Shown: one piece after another, positions 27,710-41,232 of the stretch
Position numbering within the stretch: the first letter of the stretch is position 1
Layout: each line of letters starts with the position of its first letter
Origin: Bacterioplanes sanyensis
Lineage (GTDB): Bacteria; Pseudomonadota; Gammaproteobacteria; Pseudomonadales; Oceanobacteraceae
Reading direction: 5' to 3'
DNA: 64,000 bases
Assembly (NCBI RefSeq): GCF_014652515.1
Contig: NZ_BMYY01000005.1
Span: 62,001 to 126,000, forward strand
Notes under the pieces: model-generated
Seen by the model: the letters and a program-made list of their open reading frames with translations, nothing else
Database searches by the model: none
What the model was told of the DNA's origin: nothing
Translations under genes and position numbers: made by a program

Positions 27710-28093
27710 ATGAGATATTCAGGTTTCTCACTGATTGAGCTATTAGTCACCATCGCCATTGTCGCGATACTCACATCACTGGCCATGCCTCAATATACAC
27801 AGTATGTCCAGCGCGCAAGAAGAACTGATGCGCTAGATACCATTCAGCGTCTTATGGACGCGCAAGAGCGCTATTATGCCGCTAATGCGAAGTACACATT
27901 GAAACTGTCCGACATCGGCTTTAGCGCATCTACTCCGGGCGGCTATTATTCTTTAGGACTATCAAAATGTGGCACAAAAACAGAGTCACAGTGCATTGAA
28001 GTAACGGCCACTGCTCTTGGTGATCAGAAAAGCGATGGTAATATCGTCTTCAATACAGCGGGAAAACGCGAGCGAGATGGGAATCCGCTATAA
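27710..28093 (+). CDS. pilE: PilE-type minor pilin
   Basis: Prepilin of 127 residues with a very short leader MRYSG, cleavage before [16 protein letters not shown] and Glu at +5. This is the most canonical pilin helix of the cluster. The C-terminal domain has one disulfide pair ([11 protein letters not shown]). In Pseudomonas, pilE ends the minor-pilin operon and is followed by ispH on the other strand, as here. The last 6 bases overlap ispH. Confidence 0.87.
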   Translation: MRYSGFSLIELLVTIAIVAILTSLAMPQYTQYVQRARRTDALDTIQRLMDAQERYYAANAKYTLKLSDIGFSASTPGGYYSLGLSKCGTKTESQCIEVTATALGDQKSDGNIVFNTAGKRERDGNPL

Positions 28094-29032
28094 GCTTTTC
28101 ATCCGCAACTCCTTAGGCAGTGAGAAAACCACGTTTTCTGGCTGCCCTTGGAGTTCTTCTGGCTCTTGCCCGCCCAGCTCTTTTAATCGCTCAATCACTT
28201 CTCGTACCAAGACCTCTGGGGCTGATGCGCCCGCAGTGATGCCAACGCGTTCAATGCCTTCGAACCACTCTGGCGATACCTCATCGGCGCTATCAATCAA
28301 AAAGGCTTTGGCACCCATGCGCTCGCCCAACTCGCGCAAGCGATTGGAGTTGGAGCTGTTGACTGAGCCCACCACCAGCAATAAATCGCACTCTGCCGCT
28401 AAGGTTTTCACTGCATCCTGCCGGTTTTGTGTGGCGTAGCAAATATCGTCTTTGCGTGGCCCTTCGATGTTGGGGAACTTCGCCCGCAGAGCGTCGATGA
28501 CTTTTGCGGTGTCGTCCATCGATAGCGTCGTTTGAGTGACGTAAGAAAGTTTATCAGGGTTGCGCACCTGCAACTCCGCTACGTCTTTTTCATCTTCAAC
28601 TAGATAAATATCGCCGCCGGCAGAATGGTCGTATTGGCCCATGGTGCCTTCGACTTCTGGGTGGCCTTTATGACCAATCAGCACACACTCGCTGCCTTCG
28701 GCGCTGTAGCGGCTGACTTCCAAGTGCACCTTAGTCACCAGCGGGCAGGTGGCGTCAAAGACTTTTAGCCCACGCTCGCTAGCTTCATGACGCACAGCTT
28801 GCGAAACGCCATGGGCAGAAAAAATCACAATGGCGTCGTCTGGCACTTCGTGCAGTTCATCGACAAAAATCGCACCGCGCTCTCTCAAGTCATTCACCAC
28901 AAATTTGTTGTGCACCACCTCATGACGCACATAAATCGGCGGCTCAAATAACTCCAACGCACGGTTAACAATATCGATGGCCCGATCGACACCGGCGCAA
29001 AAACCGCGCGGGTTAGCCAATTTAATTTGCAT
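28088..29032 (-). CDS. ispH: 4-hydroxy-3-methylbut-2-enyl diphosphate reductase
   Basis: Iron-sulfur enzyme, last step of the MEP isoprenoid pathway, giving IPP and DMAPP. The start at 29032 gives [15 protein letters not shown] behind GAGG and 314 residues (E. coli 316); the longer frame to 29059 is rejected. The three cluster Cys are visible: Cys12 (GFCAGV), ATCPLV and CYATQNRQ. The first 11 bases overlap the end of fkpB. Confidence 0.96.
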   Translation of the reverse strand: MQIKLANPRGFCAGVDRAIDIVNRALELFEPPIYVRHEVVHNKFVVNDLRERGAIFVDELHEVPDDAIVIFSAHGVSQAVRHEASERGLKVFDATCPLVTKVHLEVSRYSAEGSECVLIGHKGHPEVEGTMGQYDHSAGGDIYLVEDEKDVAELQVRNPDKLSYVTQTTLSMDDTAKVIDALRAKFPNIEGPRKDDICYATQNRQDAVKTLAAECDLLLVVGSVNSSNSNRLRELGERMGAKAFLIDSADEVSPEWFEGIERVGITAGASAPEVLVREVIERLKELGGQEPEELQGQPENVVFSLPKELRMKSL

Positions 29033-29462
29033 GGTTGACCTCGATGATCTGCACTTCAAATAGCAGTGTCTTTCCCGCTAGCGGGTGATTAAAATCCACG
29101 TACACGGCATCGCCTTCAATGCGGTCAATTACCCCTGGCAGTTCGGCGCCCTGAGCATCGGCAAACGACACCATCAAACCCGGTGCGACGGGCATGTCAG
29201 CGGCAAAGTCACTGCGCTTCATACGCTGAATGTTTTGCGGGTTAGGTTGGCCAAAGCCATTTTCTGGCGCCACTTCAAAAGTCTGATGATCACCTGGCTT
29301 TAACCCTAATAAACATTGCTCGAAACCGGGCAATAAATTGCCGTCACCAATAGTGAGTTGCGCTGGCGACTGCTCAAAGGTCGAGTCGACGGTATGCTCA
29401 GGCGAGAGCTTCAACGCGAAGTGAAGGGTTACTTGGCTATTATTACCAATAACATCGCTCAT
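29022..29462 (-). CDS. fkpB: FKBP-type peptidyl-prolyl isomerase (SlpA type)
   Basis: Cytosolic SlyD-like prolyl isomerase of 146 residues. FKBP landmarks are [25 protein letters not shown] and the insert-in-flap region with [10 protein letters not shown]. Located between lspA and ispH, as in E. coli and Pseudomonas. The start overlaps the lspA stop (ATGA). Confidence 0.93.
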   Translation of the reverse strand: MSDVIGNNSQVTLHFALKLSPEHTVDSTFEQSPAQLTIGDGNLLPGFEQCLLGLKPGDHQTFEVAPENGFGQPNPQNIQRMKRSDFAADMPVAPGLMVSFADAQGAELPGVIDRIEGDAVYVDFNHPLAGKTLLFEVQIIEVNHAN

Positions 29463-29971
29463 TGCTTGTTCTCCGATTTATTGCGCCGCTCTTCGCGTAT
29501 TTCACGTACCACATCTAAAGCCATCATGATGGCGCCCACCGTAATGGCAGAATCAGCAATATTAAACGCAGGGAAATATGCGTCATTCCAATGCACAGAG
29601 ATAAAGTCCACCACATGGCCGTGAACAAGGCGGTCAAACAGGTTACCCAACGCTCCCCCTAAGATCAGAGTTAACGCAATGGCCAACCAGCTTTGATCAC
29701 GGGGAAGTTTTTTCAACCAACTCACCAGCATAATGCTGACACCGATGGCAACAGCGGTGAAAAACCAGCGCTGCCAGCCCGATGCATTGGCTAAAAAGCT
29801 AAAGGCGGCCCCTTTGTTATAGAGCAGCGTAAAATCCAATACCGGCAGTACATACACAGGCTGGCCATACTCCAGTACCGATTCGGCAATTTCCTTAGTC
29901 AGCAAATCCAGCCCTAGCACTAAGCCGGCCAACCAAGTCCACCATAGTGCAGTGTGTTTAAAAACTGACAT
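29459..29971 (-). CDS. lspA: Lipoprotein signal peptidase (signal peptidase II)
   Basis: Inner-membrane aspartyl protease that removes signal peptides from prolipoproteins. It has 170 residues and four hydrophobic segments. The catalytic Asp pair lies in the conserved GNLFDRLVHGHVVDF and FNIADSAI motifs. It begins at the ileS stop (TAATG overlap) and is co-translated with it. Confidence 0.95.
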   Translation of the reverse strand: MSVFKHTALWWTWLAGLVLGLDLLTKEIAESVLEYGQPVYVLPVLDFTLLYNKGAAFSFLANASGWQRWFFTAVAIGVSIMLVSWLKKLPRDQSWLAIALTLILGGALGNLFDRLVHGHVVDFISVHWNDAYFPAFNIADSAITVGAIMMALDVVREIREERRNKSENKQ

Positions 29972-32847
29972 TAAGCGTAACGACGGAGTTCACCGTCACC
30001 CTCCACGTTATCGACGCAGCGCTGACACAAGGTCGGATGCTGGCTGTCGCTGCCAACGGAATCGCTGTGATGCCAACAGCGTTCACATTTTTCTTTGGCC
30101 GAAGCGCTGACTTGAATGCGCAAGCCATCCAACTCCGTTGCATCACCCTCATCCGCCATGGCATGCAGGCGCACCTCAGACGTCAGCAAAACAAAGCGCA
30201 GTTCATCACCGAGTTTTTCTAACTCGGTTTTTAGTGCATCGCTGACGTATAAATCCAATTCGGCACTCAAGCTGGCACCGATGGTTTTATCACCACGTGC
30301 TTTTTCCAGTGCGCCGTTAACCGCTTGTTTTACCTCTAGGATACGACGCCAGTAAGCATCGCCCAGGGTTTCATCGCTCACCGCTGGGAAGTCTTGATAC
30401 CATTCGGACAGCATCACAGAAGCAGTACGCTCACCTGGCAGGTTTTCCCAGATTTCTTCGGCGGTAAACGACAACACCGGAGCAATCCAGCGACTCATGG
30501 CTTCAAGGATGTGATACAACGCCGTTTGTGCACTGCGACGCGGCAAGCTGTCGGCCTTACAGGTGTATTGACGGTCTTTAATGACATCCAGATAGAAGGC
30601 ACCCAACTCGCTGACACAGAAATTCATCAGTGCCTTGGTCAACGCTTTAAAGTCATAGGCGTTGTAATAGGCAATCAAGGTGTCTTGCAGTTCGCGGCTG
30701 TAAGCGATGATCCAGGCATCCAATGGCAACAACTCATCACCCGCGACCATATCCGTCGCTGGATTAAAGCCGTTGATGTTGGCCAGCATAAAGCGACAGG
30801 TGTTACGCACCCGGCGGTAGGCATCGGCAGTGCGCTTGAGAATTTCATCCGACACCGTCATTTCACCGCTGTAGTCGGTATCGGCAACCCACCAGCGCAA
30901 AATATCGCCGCCGAGCTTATTCATCACCGCTTTAGGCTCAACAATGTTGCCCAGCGACTTGGACATTTTGCGGCCCTGGCCATCAACCGCAAACCCATGG
31001 GTCAATGCGGTTTTGTAGGGTGCATGCCCGTAGGCTGCAACGCTGGTCAGCAATGAGCTTTGGAACCAGCCGCGGTGTTGGTCGGAACCTTCTAAATACA
31101 GATCGGCCGGCATTTGTAACTCATCACGCTGCAAGCAAACTGCGGTATGGGTTACGCCTGAGTCGAACCACACGTCCAACGTATCCGTTACTTTGTTGTA
31201 GTGCTCAGCGTCATCGCCCAGCAAGGTGCTGGCATCGAGATCAAACCAGGCATCAATGCCCTGCTCTTCAACCATCAGCGCGACTTTTTCGATCAACTCT
31301 GGCGTTTGCGGATGCAACTCACCGGTTTGCTTATGGGCAAATAATGCGATCGGCACCCCCCAGGTGCGCTGGCGAGAAATACACCAATCTGGACGATTTC
31401 CCATCATGCTCTCGATGCGTGCCTTACCCCAGCTTGGACGCCAGCTGACATTTTCATCCGCTTCTTGCATGGCTTTATCCAGCAAGCCGGCTTGATGCAT
31501 GCTGATAAACCACTGCGGTGTGGCGCGGAAAATAATCGGCGTTTTATGGCGCCAGCAATGCGGATAACTGTGTTCGAATTTTTCTTTTTTCAGCAGCGCA
31601 TTTTTTTCTGCCAATAATCCTAAAACACGGAAGTTGCCTTTATCGGCAGTACTCAGCCCCGCCAGCTCTAACGCCTCTAGCACCGGGGTAGCAACAAAGT
31701 TGCCGGCATCGTCCACCAGCATTTGCTCGGACTCAATGCCAAATTGGTTGCACACCACATAGTCGTCAGCACCGTGCATGGGGGCTGTGTGCACCGCACC
31801 GGTACCTGAGTCGGCGGTCACGTGCTCACCTGTGATCACAGGCACGGCTTTGGGCTGACCATCCGCCGTGGGGATAAACGGATGCAACAGCATAAAGGGC
31901 GCTTCGTTTTGCTCTGGCAGCTGAGCAAACGCCGCACCGTTCGCAGTTGCTAATACCTTGTAGTCGTCAATGCCGTAGCGCTGCAAAGCGTCTTTCACTA
32001 GGTCAGACGCCAGCACCAGTAATTCCTGCTGCTCAGTTAATTGCACCAGTGAATACTCAATCTGCGGATGTACAGACACCGCTTCGTTGGCTGGCAAAGT
32101 CCAAGGTGTGGTGGTCCAGATCACTAAGCTGGCTGGCAGCGTGCTCTCAATGCCAAATGCTTGAGCTAATTTGGCCGGCTCAGCAAAGGCAAACTTCACA
32201 TCGATGGCGATGGATTTTTTATCCTGGTATTCGACTTCCGCTTCTGCCAGTGCCGAACCACAATCGCTACACCAGTTAACCGGCTTAAAGCCTTTGTGCA
32301 AATGGCCATTGTCGATGATGCGGCCCAGGGTGCGAATGATGTCGGCTTCAAATTTGAAGTCCATGGTGAGATAAGGATTTTCCCAATCCCCCAACACCAT
32401 TAAGCGCTTAAAGTCGGTACGCTGACTGTCGACCTGCTCGGCGGCGTATTCACGGCAGTGCTTGCGGAACTCACTGGCACTGAGGTTTTCACCCACCTTG
32501 CCAACTTTTTCTTCCACCTTCAGCTCAATCGGCAAACCGTGACAATCCCAGCCCGGCACGTAAGGCGCATCCTTACCGTTCAGAGTTTGCGATTTAATAA
32601 TGATGTCTTTCAGCACTTTATTCACGGCGTGACCTGCGTGAATGGTGCCGTTCGCATACGGAGGGCCATCATGCAAAATAAAGCGGTCGCGACCGGCACG
32701 CGCCTCACGAATCTGCTGGTACAGTCCGATTTGCTCCCAACGCGCCAATAATTCAGGCTCGCGCTTGGCCAGGTTACCGCGCATCGGGAATTCGGTATCT
32801 GGCAGATTCAGGGTCGACTTGTACTGGCTTTCCACTTTATCGTTCAT
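29971..32847 (-). CDS. ileS: Isoleucyl-tRNA synthetase
   Basis: Class I aminoacyl-tRNA synthetase of 958 residues. The HIGH-type motif is HAGH in [13 protein letters not shown], and the KMSKS loop is [11 protein letters not shown] connective editing domain lies between, and the C-terminal zinc finger has CERCWHH and LCQRC. The length and finger are typical of the bacterial mupirocin-sensitive type. Confidence 0.97.
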   Translation of the reverse strand: MNDKVESQYKSTLNLPDTEFPMRGNLAKREPELLARWEQIGLYQQIREARAGRDRFILHDGPPYANGTIHAGHAVNKVLKDIIIKSQTLNGKDAPYVPGWDCHGLPIELKVEEKVGKVGENLSASEFRKHCREYAAEQVDSQRTDFKRLMVLGDWENPYLTMDFKFEADIIRTLGRIIDNGHLHKGFKPVNWCSDCGSALAEAEVEYQDKKSIAIDVKFAFAEPAKLAQAFGIESTLPASLVIWTTTPWTLPANEAVSVHPQIEYSLVQLTEQQELLVLASDLVKDALQRYGIDDYKVLATANGAAFAQLPEQNEAPFMLLHPFIPTADGQPKAVPVITGEHVTADSGTGAVHTAPMHGADDYVVCNQFGIESEQMLVDDAGNFVATPVLEALELAGLSTADKGNFRVLGLLAEKNALLKKEKFEHSYPHCWRHKTPIIFRATPQWFISMHQAGLLDKAMQEADENVSWRPSWGKARIESMMGNRPDWCISRQRTWGVPIALFAHKQTGELHPQTPELIEKVALMVEEQGIDAWFDLDASTLLGDDAEHYNKVTDTLDVWFDSGVTHTAVCLQRDELQMPADLYLEGSDQHRGWFQSSLLTSVAAYGHAPYKTALTHGFAVDGQGRKMSKSLGNIVEPKAVMNKLGGDILRWWVADTDYSGEMTVSDEILKRTADAYRRVRNTCRFMLANINGFNPATDMVAGDELLPLDAWIIAYSRELQDTLIAYYNAYDFKALTKALMNFCVSELGAFYLDVIKDRQYTCKADSLPRRSAQTALYHILEAMSRWIAPVLSFTAEEIWENLPGERTASVMLSEWYQDFPAVSDETLGDAYWRRILEVKQAVNGALEKARGDKTIGASLSAELDLYVSDALKTELEKLGDELRFVLLTSEVRLHAMADEGDATELDGLRIQVSASAKEKCERCWHHSDSVGSDSQHPTLCQRCVDNVEGDGELRRYA

Positions 32848-32854
32848 AGTTAGG

Positions 32855-33853
32855 TCACTTGGTTAATAAGCTGAATTCTGTGGCGCAATGGCCACGAAAA
32901 GCGCCGGGCATGGCGGCAAAATAATGCTTAGCAGCGTTAAAATCGGCTTCAATGGCTTGCTTTAAGGCATCCAAACCGTTGAACTTTTTCTCGTCTCGAA
33001 TTTTGTGCAACAACCCCACGGTCAAATGATGACCATACAAGTTTTCTTTGCAGGCAAACAAGTGCACTTCCAGCGAGGGCTCAGGTTCACCAGCAACGGT
33101 GGGTTTGTAGCCAATGTTAGCCACCCCGAGGTACTCTTCACCCGTGTCCTCATCGCACACCTGCACGGCGAACACGCCCGTCAGCGGCAACTTGGCGCGA
33201 CGTATTAAAACATTGGCCGTTGGTGCACCTAGGGTACGGCCAAGCTGGCGACCATAGCCAACGCGTCCAGATAGGCGATAAGGGCGACCCAATAAGCGCC
33301 CTACCCGAGCGAGATTATTGCTGGCCAGTTCGCTGCGCACCCGTGTGCTAGAGATGCGCTCGCCATCAAACTCCAGCGTCGGCGTGTCTTCAACATCAAA
33401 ACCATATCGCAGCCCTGCTTGCTGCAGCGCTTGATAATCACCACGGCGGTCACAGCCAAAACGAAAATCATCACCGACGATCAAATGCCGTATTTTGAGC
33501 GCATCAACCAGTATCTGATCGATGAACTCATCGGCGGACATGGAGCGTAAAGATTGGTTAAATGGCAAACATAAAACGTAATCAACCCCTGGATACTGAG
33601 GCCCACCGCGTAAATCCCGCAACTTATCGCGCAAACTGGCCAGTCGCGCCGGAGCATGCTCGGGGGCAAAAAACTCTTTCGGCTGGGGTTCAAACAGCAA
33701 CACCAGTGTTGGCAATGCATGCTCGCTGGCTTTTTGCTGCAGTGAGCGCAACAACGCCTGATGCCCTAGGTGCACGCCGTCAAAGTTGCCAATGGTGGCA
33801 ACGCAGCCGGCAAAGCCGGATGGCAAATTGTACAACCCACGCACCAATCGCAT
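32855..33853 (-). CDS. ribF: Bifunctional riboflavin kinase / FAD synthetase
   Basis: Makes FMN from riboflavin and then FAD. The start at ATG 33853 (AGGTG upstream) gives [11 protein letters not shown] and 332 residues; a GTG 9 bases earlier is less likely. The N-terminal adenylyltransferase domain has [11 protein letters not shown] and ISSTRVR. The C-terminal kinase domain has LGAPTANV. It precedes ileS in the same direction, a conserved pair. Confidence 0.95.
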   Translation of the reverse strand: MRLVRGLYNLPSGFAGCVATIGNFDGVHLGHQALLRSLQQKASEHALPTLVLLFEPQPKEFFAPEHAPARLASLRDKLRDLRGGPQYPGVDYVLCLPFNQSLRSMSADEFIDQILVDALKIRHLIVGDDFRFGCDRRGDYQALQQAGLRYGFDVEDTPTLEFDGERISSTRVRSELASNNLARVGRLLGRPYRLSGRVGYGRQLGRTLGAPTANVLIRRAKLPLTGVFAVQVCDEDTGEEYLGVANIGYKPTVAGEPEPSLEVHLFACKENLYGHHLTVGLLHKIRDEKKFNGLDALKQAIEADFNAAKHYFAAMPGAFRGHCATEFSLLTK

Positions 33854-33948
33854 GCCAATCACCTGAAAAAAATGAGGGCCGGATTATAGCTAACTGGCCT
33901 CACTTCTAACAGGTGCGAGGCACAGCTCTGGCAGGGCCACATCGCAAC

Positions 33949-35508
33949 CTATTCAAATCGCGCACCGCGCAAATGGCGAGGGCGAAGCCCCAGCGCGGCC
34001 AACACGGCAAAATAGAGCAGCACACCACTGATCACCAGCAATGCCATTTGCCCGGCTCTCTGCCCGGCACTCCAAAGCAGCCACTGCTGCGCATCGCCCA
34101 TCAACAACACGATAGCGCCTGCCAAAGCCAGCAGAGCCAGCACCACTTTGGCACTGTAACGCCACCAACCCGGCTGCAAATTTAAGGTGTTTGAACGGCG
34201 CAACCCACGGTAGAGCATCCAAGCGTTAAAATACGACGACAGCGCCGTCGCCAGCGCCAGCCCAACATGCTGCAGCGGTATCACCAACGCTAGGTTAAGC
34301 ACCATGTTCAACACCATGGCCTGAACACCGATACGCACCGGCGTTTTCGTGTCTTGCCGTGCGTAATAGCCAGGCGCCAACACTTTAATCAACATAAACG
34401 CCAGCAGCCCGCTGCCGTAGGCCTGCAGCGCCAAGGCCATGTTGCCGATGTCGTAAGGGGTCATTTCACCGTGATAAAAGATGGTCGCCATCAACGGAGT
34501 GGCCAACAGCACCAAGGCCAGCGCCGCGGGCAGCGCCAACAAAATCACCATGCGCAGCGCCCAATCTAAGATGGCGGCAAAGCGCTGATGATCATCACGG
34601 GCGTGATTGGCGGACAAACTGGGCAACACCACCACCCCTATGGCAATGGCAAACACGCCTAACGGCAAGTTGTTTAAGCGGTCGGCGTAATACAGCCAAC
34701 TGACACTGCCGCTCTCGAGGAAAGACGCTAATAAGGTATCGAGCAGTAAGTTAATCTGACTCACCGACACCCCAAACAAAGCCGGCACCATCAACCCACC
34801 CACACGACGCACACCGTCATCTTTGGTGTTGGGCCGTGGCCACACCAGCATGCGCTGGCGCGCCAGAAACGGCAATTGAAACAGCCACTGCAACGCGCCA
34901 GCCAACAGCACGCCCCAGGCCAGCGCAAACAAAGGCTCAACAAACAGCGGCGTCAAATACCACACCGAGGCGATTAAGGTGATGTTCAAAATCACTGGGG
35001 TAAAGGCTGGTACCGCAAAACGTCCGTAGGCGTTTAATACACTGCTGCTAAAAGCAGCCAGGGAAATAAACAACAAATACGGGAAGGTAATGCGCAGCAA
35101 GTCGCCGGTTAAGGCAAATTTTTCTGGGTCAGCGCGAAAGCCGGGGGCAAACAACCAAGGCAGATAATCGGCAAATAATAATGCCAGCGCGGTTAACAGC
35201 AACAGCAGCAAGCCCAACGTGCCTGACATGCGCGCGACAAACAGCCGTACCTCATCGAGGCTGCGCTGCGCCCGATATTCACTTAATACGGGGACAAAAG
35301 CGACGGAAAACGCGCCTTCGGCAAACAAGCGTCGAAAGAAATTAGGAATTTTAAAGGCCACAAAAAACGCATCGGCACGGGCGCCAAAATACTGCGCCAC
35401 CACCACATCGCGCACCAACCCCAGCACCCGGCTGAGCAACGTCATCAGGCTAACGATGGAAGAGGAGCGCAACAGCCCCTTTGATGAATGCGATTCCTGT
35501 TCTGACAT
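33949..35508 (-). CDS. murJ: Lipid II flippase MurJ
   Basis: MOP-superfamily flippase moving lipid II across the inner membrane. The start at ATG 35508 gives MSEQESHSSKGLLRSSS and 519 residues; the frame is open to 35565, but the extra 19 residues do not look like family sequence. Fourteen hydrophobic segments are expected from the pattern. The conserved VMTLLSRVLGLVRD-type first helix and the FRRLFAEGAFSVAFVPV loop are present. Located between ribF and rpsT, as in Pseudomonas. Confidence 0.94.
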   Translation of the reverse strand: MSEQESHSSKGLLRSSSIVSLMTLLSRVLGLVRDVVVAQYFGARADAFFVAFKIPNFFRRLFAEGAFSVAFVPVLSEYRAQRSLDEVRLFVARMSGTLGLLLLLLTALALLFADYLPWLFAPGFRADPEKFALTGDLLRITFPYLLFISLAAFSSSVLNAYGRFAVPAFTPVILNITLIASVWYLTPLFVEPLFALAWGVLLAGALQWLFQLPFLARQRMLVWPRPNTKDDGVRRVGGLMVPALFGVSVSQINLLLDTLLASFLESGSVSWLYYADRLNNLPLGVFAIAIGVVVLPSLSANHARDDHQRFAAILDWALRMVILLALPAALALVLLATPLMATIFYHGEMTPYDIGNMALALQAYGSGLLAFMLIKVLAPGYYARQDTKTPVRIGVQAMVLNMVLNLALVIPLQHVGLALATALSSYFNAWMLYRGLRRSNTLNLQPGWWRYSAKVVLALLALAGAIVLLMGDAQQWLLWSAGQRAGQMALLVISGVLLYFAVLAALGLRPRHLRGARFE

Positions 35509-35576
35509 CAAGTTTGAATCCTGTAAGGCGCCTCTACGCGACCTTTGCGACGGCGACCAGGCCATACGGCAGGCAT

Positions 35577-35603
35577 AAAAAAACCCGCCGGTAGCGGGTT
35601 TTT
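35577..35603 (-). terminator. Terminator after rpsT
   Basis: AAACCCGC / GCGGGTTT stem (35581-35588 with 35594-35601), 5-base loop. Read leftward it ends in a T run. It ends the rpsT transcript and lies upstream of murJ. Confidence 0.8.
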
Positions 35604-35619
35604 ACGAACTGTTCAGCTA

Positions 35620-35886
35620 TCAGCCTTTCAGTGCGAATACCTTAGCATTCAGACGGCTCTTGGTACGTGCAGCAGTGTTCTTGTGCATGATACCTTTGTT
35701 TACCATCTTGTCGATGTAAGGTTGAGTCTTGGTAAACGCAGCTTGAGCTTGCTCATAATCACCAGTTGCAACGGCAGCGTGTACTTTCTTGATGTAAGTA
35801 CGAACCATTGAACGCAGGGCTACGGTACGAGCACGACGCTTGATAGCCTGACGGGCGCGTTTACGAGAACCAGCAGAATTTGCCAC
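35620..35886 (-). CDS. rpsT: 30S ribosomal protein S20
   Basis: Binds 16S rRNA early in assembly. It has 88 residues, very basic (SRKRARQAIKRRAR), with the conserved helical layout ending in NTAARTKSRLNAKV. GGAG precedes the start. Single-gene transcript bounded by a near-consensus promoter and a terminator. Confidence 0.97.
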   Translation of the reverse strand: MANSAGSRKRARQAIKRRARTVALRSMVRTYIKKVHAAVATGDYEQAQAAFTKTQPYIDKMVNKGIMHKNTAARTKSRLNAKVFALKG

Positions 35887-35961
35887 AGTCGGCTCCTCAA
35901 AATTGGTTATTTCAGTTATTCAGGAGCCGGCTCTACCCAAGCTCCACAAGAGAGGGCCGGA

Positions 35962-35990
35962 ATTATCCAGACTCGTCCGGCCAGTGTCAA
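35962..35990 (-). promoter_or_regulatory. rpsT promoter
   Basis: Leftward TTGACA (35990-35985), 17-base spacer, GATAAT (35967-35962). Near-consensus sigma-70 spacing and sequence, giving a start around 35955 and a leader of about 70 bases. Confidence 0.65.
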
Positions 35991-35993
35991 CCG

Positions 35994-38001
<2,008 letters not shown>

Positions 38002-38018
38002 GCACGGCTCCTGCGTGA

Positions 38019-39280
<1,262 letters not shown>

Positions 39281-39302
39281 CGAGCCATCATGCCAAGCGA
39301 AA

Positions 39303-39563
<261 letters not shown>

Positions 39564-39653
39564 GATCTTGCTCCTCGTTATTGGGTCGCTGCAACGCTGC
39601 GGATGCGGCCGGTTTGGCTACCGAACACGGACCCAGGAATTCAGTTCAGATGA

Positions 39654-39965
39654 TTAGCCAGCGATGCTGGTGATTTTCAGCTCGGTGAACCACTGACGGT
39701 GGCCCATTTGCTTCATGTGGTGCTTACGACGCTTGAACTTCAGGATTTTAACCTTCTTGTGACGACCGTGGCTAACCACTTCTGCAGTCACTTTGGCGCC
39801 TTCAACAACCGGTGCGCCGATTTTAACGTCGTCGCCGTTGCCGATCAGCAGAACTTTTTCCAGCTCAACCGCTGCGCCAGTTTCAACTTCCAGTTTTTCA
39901 ACTTTCAGCGTTTGGCCTTCTTCAACACGGTATTGCTTACCGCCAGTTACCACTACTGCGTACAT
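39654..39965 (-). CDS. rplU: 50S ribosomal protein L21
   Basis: L21 of 103 residues ([28 protein letters not shown]), binding 23S rRNA. First gene of rplU-rpmA, with a leader of about 130 bases that includes a GGCTG / CAGCC hairpin (40022-40036). Confidence 0.97.
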   Translation of the reverse strand: MYAVVVTGGKQYRVEEGQTLKVEKLEVETGAAVELEKVLLIGNGDDVKIGAPVVEGAKVTAEVVSHGRHKKVKILKFKRRKHHMKQMGHRQWFTELKITSIAG

Positions 39966-40102
39966 TGTACGTTCTCCGCTTATCGCTTAATGAACCCGGC
40001 ATCATTGCTGCTTCTTACTCGGGCTGTCTGCCAGCCACGTCCTGCTTCTACTGGCAACGCTCTGGTTTCCATATGGCAGGGAGCAGAATTTCGGGGCGCG
40101 AG

Positions 40103-40131
40103 ACTATACCGCAGGCACGATCATGGCGCAA
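40103..40131 (-). promoter_or_regulatory. rplU-rpmA promoter
   Basis: Leftward TTGCGC (40131-40126), 17-base spacer, TATAGT (40108-40103), followed by the GC-rich discriminator CTCGCGCCCCG, a hallmark of stringently controlled ribosomal promoters. Confidence 0.6.
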
Positions 40132-40149
40132 GTTAGGCGGCGGTCTTTC

Positions 40150-40178
40150 TTGACACTCCGACGGTGCCTCCCTAGCAT
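40150..40178 (+). promoter_or_regulatory. ispB promoter
   Basis: TTGACA (40150-40155), 17-base spacer, TAGCAT (40173-40178). Back to back with the rplU promoter, the two -35 boxes 18 bases apart. Predicted leader about 38 bases. Confidence 0.55.
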
Positions 40179-40222
40179 CTGCGCCTCTAACTCCTATTAC
40201 CACCGGGCAGCCGTCGACCGCC

Positions 40223-41191
40223 ATGCAGATTTCAGACATTCTCTCCGTCGTTCAATCCGAGTTTCAGGCTGTCGATCGCCTTATTCACGAGCAGTTAGCC
40301 TCGCGCGTGCCCCTGGTCGAAAAAATCGCCGACTACATCGTCTCCAGCGGCGGCAAACGCATTCGTCCTTTGCTGGTACTGCTGACCAGCCGCGCCCTGC
40401 AGCGCAGTGATGCTGAAGCCGTCAAACTGGCCACTGTGATCGAATTTTTGCACACCGCCACCCTGCTGCACGACGACGTGGTCGACACCTCCGACATGCG
40501 CCGTGGCAACCCAACGGCCAACGCCAAATGGGGCAATGCACCGAGCGTACTGGTGGGCGACTTTTTATACAGCCGTGCTTTTCAGATGATGGTGGAGCTG
40601 GAATCCCTGCCGGTGATGAAGATTTTATCCGACGCCACTTGCGTGATCGCCGAAGGCGAAGTGCTGCAACTGACCAATGTAAAAAACCCGGACATTACCG
40701 AGCAGCAGTACCGCGACGTCATTCATGGCAAAACCGCCATGCTGTTCGAAGCCTCCACCCACGCCACTGCAGCCCTGTATCAATGCAGCGATGAGCAGCA
40801 ACAAGCGCTGCAGCGCTACGGCACCGAGCTGGGCATGGCTTTTCAATTGATTGACGATGTGCTCGATTACAGCGGCGATGCGGCAGAGCTGGGCAAAAAC
40901 GTTGGCGATGACCTAGCCGAAGGCAAGCCTACCTTGCCACTGATTCATGCCATGGCTCATGGCAATGACGAGCAGCGCCAGCTGATTCGCCGCGCGATTC
41001 GCCGCGGTGGCCTTGAACAAATGGATGACGTGATTCGCATCGTTCAAGCCTGCGGTTCTTTAGACTACACCCGCCAACAGGCGCAGACCTGCGCGGACAA
41101 CGCCAAGCAACAACTCGAACTTTTGCCCGACAGTGAGGCCAAAACAGCGCTGGCAGCGCTGGCCGATGTAGCCGTGATGCGTACCCATTAA
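40223..41191 (+). CDS. ispB: Octaprenyl diphosphate synthase-type long-chain prenyl transferase
   Basis: Builds the polyprenyl side chain of ubiquinone. It has 322 residues, with the two Asp-rich motifs LHDDVVDTSDMRRG and LIDDVLDY that bind Mg-diphosphate, plus GGKRIRP. Chain length (C40 or C45) cannot be told from sequence alone. The ATG at 40223 has no clear ribosome-binding site, but the N-terminus fits the family. Divergent from rplU, as in most gammaproteobacteria. Confidence 0.93.
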   Translation: MQISDILSVVQSEFQAVDRLIHEQLASRVPLVEKIADYIVSSGGKRIRPLLVLLTSRALQRSDAEAVKLATVIEFLHTATLLHDDVVDTSDMRRGNPTANAKWGNAPSVLVGDFLYSRAFQMMVELESLPVMKILSDATCVIAEGEVLQLTNVKNPDITEQQYRDVIHGKTAMLFEASTHATAALYQCSDEQQQALQRYGTELGMAFQLIDDVLDYSGDAAELGKNVGDDLAEGKPTLPLIHAMAHGNDEQRQLIRRAIRRGGLEQMDDVIRIVQACGSLDYTRQQAQTCADNAKQQLELLPDSEAKTALAALADVAVMRTH

Positions 41192-41232
41192 TTCGACAGC
41201 CATTGGCTGTCTGCACCAGGAAAGGAAGTATC

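Noticed and set aside
30394-31056. 220-codon frame antisense to ileS
   Set aside because: Shadow frame within a certain tRNA synthetase gene; no ribosome-binding site or family pattern.
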